From DATEDA01 sp963789885 (GTDB lineage Bacteria > Pseudomonadota > Gammaproteobacteria > Burkholderiales > SG8-39): a stretch of DNA of 64,000 bases. The translations under genes and the position numbers were made by a program. Numbering within the stretch: position 1 is the stretch's first letter; the number at the start of each line of letters is the position of its first letter. Below the pieces are notes generated by a model, which was given only the letters and a program-made list of their open reading frames with translations, was not told where the DNA came from and ran no database searches. Shown here in pieces: positions 17,977-27,200 of this stretch. Where the stretch lies: the NCBI GenBank assembly GCA_963789885.1, contig CAWBNB010000018.1:78342-142341 (forward strand), in the 5' to 3' direction.

Positions 17977-18624
17977 CTAGCGAAGAAGCCCCATCCGGGT
18001 CGCCTCATAGACGGCTTCCCCGCGCGAGTGCACTGCGAGCTTCTGGTAGATTTTCTTGACGTAGGTGGTCACTGTGTGCGGCGAGATCTTCAGCAGCTCC
18101 GCGATCTCGGCAAATCCGAATCCCTTGGCGATCAGGGTTAGGGTCTCTGACTCCCGCCCCGACAGCTCCGAACGATCCTCGGCTGGCGTTTCCATGACCG
18201 TGCCTGCCGGACGCAGCTTCTTGAGCAGTTGGCGGGCGATAACGGGACTGATCGGCGAGCCGCCTGCGCGCAGCTCCTTGATGACCCCGATGAACTCCTC
18301 CGGCAGGCTGTCCTTCAACAGGTACCCGGTCGCGCCGGCCTCGATGCTCGCCAGCACATGCGCCTCGTCGCCGAACACCGTGACCACCAAGATGTCGGTC
18401 TCGGGGTAGCGCCGCGCGGTCTCGCGGATAATCTCGACGCCGCTCACATCGGGTAGTCCCAGATCGACGAGCAGCACATCCGGCGCGCCGCGTGCGAGCG
18501 ATTCGCGCGCAGAGGCGCCGTCGCGCACTGCGGCGACGAGCTCGAAGTCCGGATCCGCGGCGACAATCTTCACGGAGCGGTTGAGGAACGATAGATCGTC
18601 CTCGACGATCATGACCTTGATCAT
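17977..18624 (-). CDS. NarL/LuxR-family response regulator (intact module)
   Basis: A receiver with full acidic pocket (VEDD), Asp54 (LLVDLGLPD) and Lys (YLLKDS) is followed by a LuxR HTH (GRESETLTLIAKGFGFAEIA, HTVTTYVKKIYQKLAVHSRG). The start at 18624 is chosen because the receiver begins there with MIKVMIVEDD; the ribosome site is weak. First gene of the RR-HK pair. Strong similarity to the regulator at 10604 suggests a recent duplication and potentially overlapping DNA targets. Confidence 0.85.
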   Translation of the reverse strand: MIKVMIVEDDLSFLNRSVKIVAADPDFELVAAVRDGASARESLARGAPDVLLVDLGLPDVSGVEIIRETARRYPETDILVVTVFGDEAHVLASIEAGATGYLLKDSLPEEFIGVIKELRAGGSPISPVIARQLLKKLRPAGTVMETPAEDRSELSGRESETLTLIAKGFGFAEIAELLKISPHTVTTYVKKIYQKLAVHSRGEAVYEATRMGLLR

Positions 18625-18885
18625 CTTGGTTGGGCGTTCATGTGAATTTTTCAGCCTAGCGTCTACGCGGTGTGTCGGCAATCGACCATTCACCCTAGGT
18701 CTTTGGGGACATGCCCGCGCCGTTCCGGACAGTCGTGGGAGACGAGCTGGAAATGACTATCTCCTACTGACTACGCGTGAGGAACGGAATCAACCAGGCT
18801 TATCCGGTTCTCGGGAGTAGTTGTTCTGGCTATGACCGCGGAACTCGCTCTTCGACCTTCGGCCCGAGGCGCAGTCGAGGAATGG
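18625..18885. other. Upstream region of RR-HK module, nothing else seen
   Basis: Contains the presumed promoter of the RR-HK pair. The six-copy conserved element is absent here, so the module itself is probably controlled differently from its putative targets. Confidence 0.3.
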
Positions 18886-19074
18886 TCACGTGGCCCAGGA
18901 CACGTTAAATGGCACTCGCGGATCTGTCATAACCGGCCCGCTCACTGCATCGCCCCGGTAATCGAAACTGGAGTCCGGGCGTGCGCTGGCGCGCGCAGCT
19001 TCACGTGCCAGTCCTTCTACCAAACAGTGGGGGCATTTTTGTTCAAACGGTAGACCGTGGCTGCAAGTCGTCAT
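18886..19074 (-). CDS. Small Cys-rich protein, paralogue of 8804-8992
   Basis: MTTCSHGLPFEQKCPHCLVE, with C-S-H and C-x-x-C, 62 residues like its paralogue, and the same AAGGAG ribosome site 10 nt upstream. The central DYRGDAV and VMTDPR segments are also shared. Conserved element copy 5 lies ~120 nt upstream; a five-codon ATG ACC GAA CTC GAG GAG TAA minicistron lies between. Unknown function, possibly a zinc-binding accessory protein. Confidence 0.6.
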   Translation of the reverse strand: MTTCSHGLPFEQKCPHCLVEGLAREAARASARPDSSFDYRGDAVSGPVMTDPRVPFNVSWAT

Positions 19075-19166
19075 GGCTCATCAGCTCCTTCAGCGCCCCT
19101 TCAAGCAACGTTGGCGGTTCGGTTACTCCTCGAGTTCGGTCATCGCAAGTCCGACATTCGGCGACA

Positions 19167-19259
19167 CGAACCCTAGGCGCATGCAAGACAGCGGCATATC
19201 GCCCGAACGCGTTTGCGGATACCGTGTGCTTGGTAAGCCAGTCGGATTAGCCCGAACGT
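19167..19259 (-). promoter_or_regulatory. Conserved upstream element, copy 5
   Basis: Toward the small Cys-rich gene it reads CGGGCTAATCCGACTGG, then ATCCGCAAACGCGTTCGGGC, GATATGCCGCTGTCTTGCAT and GCGCCTAGGGTTCGTGTC. Orientation and spacing of blocks are as in copy 4. Confidence 0.7.
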
Positions 19260-19277
19260 GCCAGGGCGCTCGCACGC

Positions 19278-19373
19278 TCAGACAGCGCGCGGAATCGACA
19301 AGCGCAACGTCGTGCCGGTGGCCGAAGGGGTGATGTCGAGCCGCGCACCGAGGTCTTGCGCTCGGCGGCGCAT
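19278..19373 (-). pseudogene. Sensor kinase C-terminal tail fragment
   Basis: About 30 codons ending RAQDLGARLDITPSATGTTL then RLSIPRAV-stop correspond to the last residues of the kinase at 16142 (TQSLGATFDVKASATGTTLS). Nothing of the rest of the kinase is present. Confidence 0.7.
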
Positions 19374-19388
19374 GCTGGCGAGCAGAGT

Positions 19389-19475
19389 GTCACGGCGCGG
19401 CTGGAGTCGCGTGAGAGGCATTTGATGACGGGCGAGAAAAGTCTCCGCGACAACATCGTCGACGTCATACCGTAA
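19389..19475 (+). pseudogene. S74 surface-protein C-terminal tail fragment
   Basis: Twenty-eight codons plus stop: VTARLESRERHLMTGEKSLR, then DNIVDVIP. This is nearly identical to the tail of the protein at 589-1914 (VAARLESREKHLITTERSLG, DNILDVIP). It is tail-to-tail with the kinase fragment, a chimeric junction. Confidence 0.85.
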
Positions 19476-19867
19476 GCACAGTCCGGCAAGCGCGGTTCTC
19501 GTTTCGGCGAGCGTCCGCGATGCAGTTGGCAACCGCCTCAACGTGGCCTTCTCGGACCTGGATCGACATCAGTTCAAAGGCAGCGTACGCCCCGTTCACA
19601 TCCTCCTGTGAACCTCCGATAGACAACGGGTCGGAGCGTTCACGCTCATCGAGGCGCGACCACGCGCTTCGGCTCTTACGCTGAGGGATCGGGGCTTCCC
19701 CGCTCGCTGGCGGCGCGTGTTTTGGGAGCGGATCCGGGAACGCCACAACGCTTCCGCCCCTTCCCCTGACGCTCCCTTGCTGCTTTGCTGTCTGACCGAT
19801 TTCCTTCCTATTGCGCGCGTATCTCTGAAGGTGACGCACCAGGCCCGGAGCGCTCCGGCCTACACCC
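19476..19867. other. No confident gene
   Basis: A minus-strand frame to 19465 contains EDVNGAYAAFELMSIQVREG then HVEAVANCIADARRNENRA, which looks like a genuine helical protein end. It has no recognisable family, and the upstream part is low-complexity. Possibly a relic. Confidence 0.25.
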
Positions 19868-19940
19868 GCTGGTCTACCCGAAACGCGCGATGCGCAAACG
19901 CATTTCCGGGATATGCCGTGGTCCTGTTCTTTCTTACATT
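19868..19940 (+). promoter_or_regulatory. Conserved upstream element, copy 6
   Basis: The only plus-strand copy, upstream of the plus-strand gene at 20059: GATGCGCAAACGCATTTCCG, GGATATGCCGTGG. The core is nearly identical to copy 4. Preserved orientation relative to the gene argues for a regulatory rather than transposon origin. Confidence 0.65.
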
Positions 19941-20058
19941 CCCGATCGATGGATGCGGCAAGCGAACGTCATCTACCGTGCGATCGATCTCTTGGTCCGA
20001 CGCGTCGACGACTGCCCGACGTCATTCATCAATATCACTCACTCATTGGAGATTTGCC

Positions 20059-20514
20059 ATGTTTAACGCTTACAGCTCTTACAACCGATGGCTCGACTTT
20101 TGCGCGAAGCACCTCGGCGGCGAGCCCATTGTGGATCCGCACGGCGGGCCGTTCGCGACCGTCGCAACCAGGCAATCGGTCGATCCTAGACCTGACCCCT
20201 GGCGGTGGCTGGTCGCGCAACTTGTCCAGGCTGCCCAGGTAAAGGAGATCGCGTCTAGATTGCCCGAGGGTCGCCTAAAAAGCGCGTTGACCCAAGGCGC
20301 GAACGGCAGCATTCAGTCCGCTTTCGACGACGAGGATATGTGCGGGACGCCGCCGAAGGGCTGGCCGTTCCCGGGGCCGCGGCCCTTCGTGTGGGCTGTC
20401 GTCTGCGAGCTTTCATTCGTCGCCAACGCGTTTGCAGCTGGCAGCCTCCGAGAGGAGATCCTGGGCATCGCTACCCAGCTCGCCGAGAAGGCGGGCGCAG
20501 AAGTTAGCGGGTGA
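20059..20514 (+). CDS. Hypothetical 151-aa soluble protein
   Basis: The start MFNAYSSYNRWLDFCAKHLG has TTGGAG seven nt upstream; the longer in-frame extension runs through the regulatory element and is rejected. The product is helical with a conserved-looking PDPWRWLVAQLVQAAQVKEI segment and no signal peptide. Function not recognised. Conserved element copy 6 lies ~140 nt upstream, so it is probably co-regulated with the other element-linked genes. Confidence 0.65.
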   Translation: MFNAYSSYNRWLDFCAKHLGGEPIVDPHGGPFATVATRQSVDPRPDPWRWLVAQLVQAAQVKEIASRLPEGRLKSALTQGANGSIQSAFDDEDMCGTPPKGWPFPGPRPFVWAVVCELSFVANAFAAGSLREEILGIATQLAEKAGAEVSG

Positions 20515-20725
20515 TGTCGCGTGGTGCCCTCCGTCACCCGTCGAGTCAGGGGCGGCGCGCGAGCGTGCCGCCACTCGCCTGCACCTTGCAACCCAGACCG
20601 GCCGGTTTAACGAACAAACGTGATGAACCGCCGCATCCGTGGGATCTGCAGTGTGCCTCCGTCGAACTAATTTAGGAATCGACGGAGCGCGCTCCCGCGG
20701 CCTCGTCTTCACGAAAGGAAGCGAC

Positions 20726-21298
20726 ATGCGAAACGAAACGAAGGCTCGATCGATGCTGCTAATTGCAGCAGTCGCCCTGTCGGGTTTGCTCCTCCCCGCG
20801 ACCGGCAGCGCGTCGCCGGCCGCGGCAACGATTTGTCCGCCCTTCAGCTTTATCAACAACGTCAACCTCGCCAAGAACCCGGACTTCGAGATCGGGCCGT
20901 CGATCCCCGGCGAAGCCGCTGCGAGGTGGATGAAGCACAGCGACAATTACGGCGCACCCGTGAGCGCCGCACTGGTGGGCCCCCCCGGCGCACGCATGCT
21001 TCTATTCACTGCCGGGGGCAGCGAGGGCGGGGTGTTCCAGTTGCTGCAATCGCCGCCGAAGTACCTCATGTTCTCCGCCTGGGTGTACGTGAATGCGGGC
21101 CACGTGGTGCTCCAGGCGAACGGCGGTGCCACCGGGCCGGCGGCATGGAGCACCAAGCACCACGAGTGGGAACAGCTACGGGTGTGCACCGACGGCAGTG
21201 TGCCCACCGATGCGCTGGTCATCTACAACCAGGATCCCAGTGGCGGACAGTTCTACGTCGATCGGGTCGAGGTATTCGAGACGCCACAGTCGCCATAA
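20726..21298 (+). CDS. Secreted beta-sandwich protein, unknown
   Basis: A signal peptide (MLLIAAVALSGLLLPATGSA) is preceded by AAAGGAAG at good distance. The mature part has NLAKNPDFEIG, a motif common at the start of carbohydrate-binding-like jelly rolls. It continues beta-rich (YLMFSAWVYVNAGHVVLQAN, GGQFYVDRVEVFE). Likely an exported binding protein; no catalytic residues are visible. A 9-bp stem hairpin follows the stop. Confidence 0.65.
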   Translation: MRNETKARSMLLIAAVALSGLLLPATGSASPAAATICPPFSFINNVNLAKNPDFEIGPSIPGEAAARWMKHSDNYGAPVSAALVGPPGARMLLFTAGGSEGGVFQLLQSPPKYLMFSAWVYVNAGHVVLQANGGATGPAAWSTKHHEWEQLRVCTDGSVPTDALVIYNQDPSGGQFYVDRVEVFETPQSP

Positions 21299-21316
21299 GC
21301 GCAACGCGGTGCGGCG

Positions 21317-21347
21317 CGGCGCTCGCGCGGCTTGGAAACGAGCGCCG
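21317..21347 (+). terminator. Hairpin after secreted protein gene
   Basis: CGGCGCTCG-13 nt-CGAGCGCCG, a perfect 9-bp stem 18 nt after the stop codon. No T-run follows, so termination is plausible but not assured. Confidence 0.45.
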
Positions 21348-21871
21348 TGCATTACCTCCCGCGCTACGCTCAGTTCCAGGCTCATGCTCGGTCGCCGCTC
21401 GCCCGCATCGCCAAGCGGTACTCGGGCGTCGCCGGCCCGATTTTACGTAGCGGAACAGAGGGCGTCTGTACGCCGCCCGCGCTGGGCATCTTCACGTCCA
21501 AGGCATGGCGGTCTAGGTTGGTGCGGCTCGCGAAACATTGATACGGTGATCCGGCATCGACCGGAAGCGCACGCTCAGTCACCACTCGGGATTCGTGCGG
21601 ACAATAGCGGCGACGATCTCATCCGTGACAATCAAGCGCAAACGCCGCTCGAACCGCGCAGAAACCGCCCCGCGAACCGTAAATGCCTCGTCATCTTAAG
21701 GCGGTAGCACGACCGTAGGCGGACCGCTCACCGCTGCAGCCCATTCTTCGGGCACGGCGTAACACGCCGCTCAAGCGCGCGTTGCTGATTATCCGCGGCG
21801 ACGGCGTCCTGAGTGCGCTGCGCGATCGGATCTCGTGTACTAGTCGAACGCGGCGTTTACTAAGGGGTTGC
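21348..21871. other. No gene recognised
   Basis: Short frames only, none with a convincing start or family. Could contain the attachment region of the adjacent tyrosine recombinase, but no repeat or tRNA was found. Confidence 0.3.
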
Positions 21872-22749
21872 CTAACTGGCGGCTTCCGTCGCATCGAGCA
21901 CCCGCACGACGTCCTCGACGGTGGGATTCACGTAACGACGAAGCTGCGACAAGCTCCGGTGGCCCGTGATGAGCTGTAGAAGGAAGATGTCACCATAGAG
22001 CCGCTTCGCATAACGCGTTGCGGCCGTGTGGCGCAAGTCGTGAATATGCAGGTTCTCGATGCCGGCGCGCTTGCACGCGCGCGCCCAGGCGGCATCGAGC
22101 GCGTCCGGACTCAACGGAAAGATCCGCTCCTCGGGCCCGCCGCGAGGGAGCGCCTGGAGAATGGCCAGTGCGGCACGCGTGAGCGGCACTTTCCGTGGAC
22201 CCGTCTTCGCCTCGACGAGCTTCAGGGCGCGACGGCTCTCGTCCAAGTCCTTCCAGCGCGCGATGAACAGCCCTTCGCTCTTTCGGACCGCGGTCTCGAT
22301 GGCAAACCACACGAACGGCGCGACAAGCGGGTTGCGACAGTCGAGCAGCGCTGCGGCAAGCCGCTGCTCTTCGTCGGCGCTCAGCGTGCGATCGCGAGCG
22401 CTGCCCCGCGCCGAGGGCCAACGGACCGCGTGCGCCACGTTCGGCAGCTTGCCCCACTCCCAGACTTCGGTTGTCTTGAACAGCGCGGAGAGGAGCGCGA
22501 GTTCGATACGGATCGTGGCCGGCGCATTGCCTTCGGCAAGCATCGCCTTGACGAGTTCGTTGATGTCATAGGCAGCGATGCGGGCCACCGGCAACGTCGC
22601 GAGGCGTTGTCTTGCTGCCGTGCTGCGCGGCCGGGCGGCAAGGCGCGCCTGGCGGTGTGCTTCGAACGGACGCAGCAATGGATGCGCGTGGCTCGCCGGT
22701 CGTTCCTCGAGCGTGAAGCTCCAACGTGGCGTGAAGTAGGCGAATTGCA
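21872..22749 (-). pseudogene. Tyrosine recombinase (phage/ICE integrase), 5' truncated by an IS
   Basis: The catalytic domain is complete: Arg in AIETAVRKSEGLFIARWKDL, HDLRHTAATR, GHRSLSQLRRYVN with the Tyr nucleophile, and a SAM-like core-binding region (PATIRIELALLSALFKTTEV). Upstream of about codon 22740 the frame runs into antisense of an IS transposase. The N-terminal arm-binding domain is therefore lost to IS insertion. Such enzymes integrate prophages and genomic islands; this one probably mobilised part of the adjacent island. Not expected to be functional. Confidence 0.75.
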
Positions 22750-24023
22750 ATACTGACACACGCGCGCGCTCTCGGGCAGTCTTGAATGCAGGCGGCCGGC
22801 TCGTAATGTAGTCGCCGATGAAAGACCTGTTCATTCTGATCGCCCATTTGCTTACGACACTGGTCAGGCTTGCGCAGCCCGGTGGCGTGCGAGCGGTGGC
22901 CGCACAGTCCCTGGCCCTCAGGCACCAGCTGCTGGTGCTGCAGCGACGGCGACAGCGCGCACCCCGGCTGAGCCCGTGGGATCGTCTGTTCTTCGGTCTG
23001 TACTCGCTTTGGTTGTCGCCGAATCGGCGAACGAAGGTTTCCATTGTGCTGCGACCTTCGACTTTCGTGCGGTTTCACGAAGCCTTAGTCCGCTGCAAGT
23101 ACCGATTGCTCTATACCTGCAAGCGCCGCGCAAAACCGGGGCCGAAGGGTCCATCGACGGAGCTCATTGCCGCCGTGGTGGAGATGAAACGCCGAAATCC
23201 GAAGTTCGGGTATCTGAAAATCGCCCAGCAGATTTCGTATGCCTTCGGCGTTGAGGTGAACAAGGATGTCGTGCGACGCATCCTGCAGCAGCATTACGCA
23301 GGTTTGCCGCAGGGCAATGGGCCGTCTTGGCTAACCGCCCTCGCCCACGCCAAGGACAGTTTGTGGAGTCTGGACTTGTTCCGCTGTGAATCGATCGTGC
23401 TGCAAAGCTGCTGGGTGATGGTCATCATCGACGTGTTCAGCCGTCGTTTCGTCGGCTTTGCCGTTGAGCGTGGCGACGTCGACGGTCCAGTCGTCTGTCG
23501 GATGTTCAACCGCGCGAGGGCAAAGCAGGCTCTGCCGAAATATCTGTCCACCGACCACGATCCCCTGTTCCGATTCCATCGCTGGCTGGCCAATCTGCGC
23601 GTCCTGGAGATCGAGGAGATCAAGGCTGTACCCTGGGTACCTCGTTCTCACCCGTTCGTTGAACGCATGATCCGAACGATTCGCGAAGAGCTGCTGGACC
23701 GAGTGCTGTTCTGGAGCCCTCTTGATCTCGAACGAAAGCTCTCTGGTTTCCGGAGCTATTACAACCGCTACCGTGCACACGGCGGAATCGGCGGCATTCC
23801 GCCGGAGGATAAGTCAGGACAGCGACACCAACGGACATTGCCGTTGAGTGAGTTTCGCTGGCAGTCCCACTGCCACGGCCTATTCGAGCTACCCACCGCA
23901 GCGTAAGCTTGGATTTCGCCTACTAGAGGCACACAAACACGTCAGAGGCCCCTAGTTCCAAGCGCGCTCCTGGGCTTTTCGAGTTCGACGAAGGCGCCAG
24001 CAGGGTCGGCGTGTCAATACTTA
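22750..24023 (+). mobile_element. Insertion sequence with integrase-core transposase
   Basis: It carries one complete transposase gene. Candidate ends are TACTGACAC at ~22750 and GTGTCAATA at ~24015-24023, an imperfect 9-bp inverted repeat that would give an element of ~1.27 kb. No target duplication could be confirmed. It interrupts the tyrosine recombinase on its left and abuts the giant-gene region on its right. Confidence 0.55.
22818..23906 (+). CDS. Integrase-core (rve) DDE transposase
   Basis: The 362-residue product has an N-terminal helical DNA-binding region (VRAVAAQSLALRHQLLVLQR), a KPGPKGPSTELIAAVVEMKR HTH-like linker and a DDE core. The first Asp is in SLDLFRCESI, the second in STDHDPLFRFH, and the Glu in SHPFVERMIRTIREEL. 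It is full length and unbroken, so this copy may be active. The same family is present as relics at 14535, 36493 and 54148. Confidence 0.85.
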   Translation: MKDLFILIAHLLTTLVRLAQPGGVRAVAAQSLALRHQLLVLQRRRQRAPRLSPWDRLFFGLYSLWLSPNRRTKVSIVLRPSTFVRFHEALVRCKYRLLYTCKRRAKPGPKGPSTELIAAVVEMKRRNPKFGYLKIAQQISYAFGVEVNKDVVRRILQQHYAGLPQGNGPSWLTALAHAKDSLWSLDLFRCESIVLQSCWVMVIIDVFSRRFVGFAVERGDVDGPVVCRMFNRARAKQALPKYLSTDHDPLFRFHRWLANLRVLEIEEIKAVPWVPRSHPFVERMIRTIREELLDRVLFWSPLDLERKLSGFRSYYNRYRAHGGIGGIPPEDKSGQRHQRTLPLSEFRWQSHCHGLFELPTAA

Positions 24024-24042
24024 ACGCTGCGCACCAGCCGCG

Positions 24043-24240
24043 GTGTCTCGAGAGTGTTCGAATGTGCCGGACAACCGACGTTATATTGATTCCATCCTGT
24101 CACGCCTCAGGGCAGACTTTGAGCGCATGCGACAGCCAGTGCAACCGCCTGTGAGGCCTAATCCATTCGTCATATTGACCAAGGAATCAGGCAGCGCTAA
24201 GGGAAGCTCTGAAAACCCCTCCCCGACAGGCGGCCTTTAT
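24043..24240 (+). other. Possible small ORF or displaced N-terminus of the giant gene
   Basis: A frame beginning MSRECSNVPDNRRYIDSILS then RLRADFERMRQPVQPP looks protein-like up to about 24240. There it goes out of phase with the giant gene and becomes its shadow. It may be the true N-terminus of that gene shifted by one base, or a separate upstream gene. Confidence 0.35.
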
Positions 24241-27200
24241 GAAGAAGCGGCACGTGCAAGAGACGTTGCGTCGACTGGCCGGGCATCTTGTCGTCGAGAC
24301 CGACGAGCAGCGGCGCAATGTCGACGTGCTCTACAAGGCCCTCGGCGAGGCGGCTGTGCCCGACGACGAGCGTCGCGCGATCCAGAGCGATTTCTCTATC
24401 GGCAAGGCGGATTTCTTCTTCGACGACACCATCCCGAAGCGACGACTCGAAGAGCTCAACGCGCTTGCGCGCAAGATCGAGATACGCGAGGAAGAACCGC
24501 GATCGCTCGTCTTCGTGCGCGAGGTCCCAATCCGCGACTCTTTACTGCACGCCTCGGTGCCGGGTTGGGCAGCGGGGGCTCGCGTCGACCAATCAGTCGG
24601 CCCCTTTATCAATAAGGACGGCCGCCAGTTCTGGTTCGATTTCTATCGCGTGGCGAAGCTCACCGCTTTGTACGTGCAAGGGATCTCCGAGCCGGCGTTG
24701 CTCTACAAGGAAGCTGCCCGGCGCCGACAAGCCGGCGAACCAGCCGAGCGCCAGAGCGCGGGAACCGAGTACAGACTTGGGAAGGGAAGCATCTGGATCA
24801 ATGCGCGCTTCCTGACCACTGGCGCACCCGCGGGCTCGTACGTCGGTTTGACTATCGCCGGCGGCCGGATTGTGGTGAGCGTGACGCCGTCTACCGTGAA
24901 CGGACAACTGACGGTTCCCGCGAACGCGACGGTGTCGGTGCAGCTCGAGCTCGCGCAAGCGCCGGTCACCAACGCCGACCCTGCGAGTCCGTACGGGGCG
25001 GACGCGCGCGATCTGCAACTCGATCTGCCGCGCAGCTTTGCGTTCCACTTTTCTGCGAACGGTCACGCGATCGATACGGTTGGCGACGCGCGCTGGGAGC
25101 TCTACGGGCAGGAGCTGCAGTTCACGCGGCGTGCCAACGACGCCGCTTCGTACGACCCGCTCCTCCAGCGAGTGCTCGTACCTTTTGCCTCCTCGGACGA
25201 AGCGCTCCGAATCCGACGGGCTCGCTCCGAGTTCCACGTCCTCGGAGGGACGGCGGATATCGCCAGGAGCGCCTGGGCGCTTCCGGTCGCTGCAATCGAC
25301 ATCACGCAGCCGCCCGAGGCGCAGGGCACGGGCGCCATGCTGGTCCAGACGAACCAGGGGCTGTTCGACGCATGGCCGACGCTGCAGGGTGGGCCGCTGA
25401 ACCTTGCGCATCCCGCGTTCCTCGTGAGTCCGGGCTCGATCCTGCTCGCCGATCTCACCAACGGCAATCCGCATGCGCGGCAGTCGCTTCAGTTGTGGCG
25501 GGACGAATCGAATGCGTTCGGATCGAGCGTCGAGCTGACGTTCCCGTCCCCCGCATTGTTCGTCTATGCATCCGACGCCAGCGGCGTCGAGTTGTTCATG
25601 ACGTTCGCGAACGCCGACTTCCGCGTGGACCGGCCCGTGAAGGTCAACGGTGAGCCGCCATCGGTCCGGTCCCTTTACTCTCTCCTGGTGGTCGCCGCCT
25701 CGTCGGCGGGCAGGCTCATCTACTTGTTCGACGACAACCTGCTGCAGGATGCAGGCAAGACTGGTAAAGACACGGTTCCGCAGCCGATCGCGCTCGCGCT
25801 CACCAACGCGTTGTTCAAAGTCACGCCGCCGAATGGCGCGCTGTTGTTCGGTTCGCTGTCAGACGATTACGCCAAGGTTGAGAGCGGGTTCCTGTTCTTC
25901 ACCTTCGGCCTGTTTGCGTATCTCCCAACCCTGCCGGACCCATACGCCGCCAACCTCGGCGTGCTTCGGCGTCAGGTGCGGGGGCGCGAGTTTGTAGGGA
26001 ACGCGCCGTCGGTCATCGCGAGGTCCGCACTCACCGCGTGGCTGGTCTGCCGCGTACGGTGGCAGGCTCCCGCGGCAGATGCGGACACGGATGGCGTGGA
26101 GGTGTCGTTCCATTTCGCGCCGTTGAGCAATCAGTTCGGCGGGATTTCTATCGAAGAGCAGGAGTCGCAGGCGGACAACGCCCCCAGTGTTGCCCCTGCC
26201 GCAGCGGGCGGGGCATCGAGCCAGGCCGGCGTCTCACAAGAGGCCACCGCGATTCCAATTTCGCGCTTGACCACCCAGATCAGCAATGCGATCGCCGTCC
26301 ACAACGTGAACGTCGGCGCGACGAGCGCGGCGTCCTTCCAGGCCCCGCCGGAAACTCGAGCGGCGGTCGCCACCGGTTCCGATCGCCTACCGCTCCCGAA
26401 CTATGAAGAGATCTGGGATGGGGCGACGTCGCGATTGCGGCAGAACATCTTCGCCCTGCTCGACGTCAGCACCAACGCCGATCTCTTCGGCGTCAGCTTC
26501 AACTGGCTGTACGGGCGCGATCAACTCGTGCTCACGCACGTCCCCGCGGCATCGGGCGCCTCTCAGTTCCCGGTGCAGGTCCAGGGTATGGACGTCGTCA
26601 GCCAGGGACGCAATGCAAAGGTCTTTACGGTTCCCATGATTTCGTGGGAGCCGCTGCTTAACTTGAGTCAACCCCACGTACTCGGCGATCCACCGTTGTG
26701 GGTCAACTACTACCCTAATGACGGCGGCCCGACACAGATTCTCAACAGCGGCGACGACACCGTCACGCTCGCGCCCCTGCCGCTGACCGGCTACCTCGTC
26801 GATCGCTTCGATCAGGACGACAAGGACTTCGTGGCGTGTGCGCTCATGACGTTGCCGTTCGGTCTGAAGGCGCTCGCGCTGCTCCAGGACCCGTACCGCG
26901 ATAGCACTCCGAATTCAGAAAAGCCAATTCGCAAAGGCGCGGAACTGCTGCTCAACGCCGAAGCATTCGAGAACGACGTCAAAGGGGGCCTGCAGCTGCA
27001 ACTCAATGCCGGTGAAGCCTTCATCAGCGGCGAAACCGACATGTTCGTCGGCAGCACTGTTCAACTGAACAACGTGCTGGACGCCTTCGGAAACGGCCAC
27101 GGGGACAGCACCCTCGGCCGGACGGTAACCAAGATCTTCAACAACGAGTTCCTCCTCGAGCCGTTCGACCTGTTCCGGCAGCGTGGCGTTCCGCTTACCC

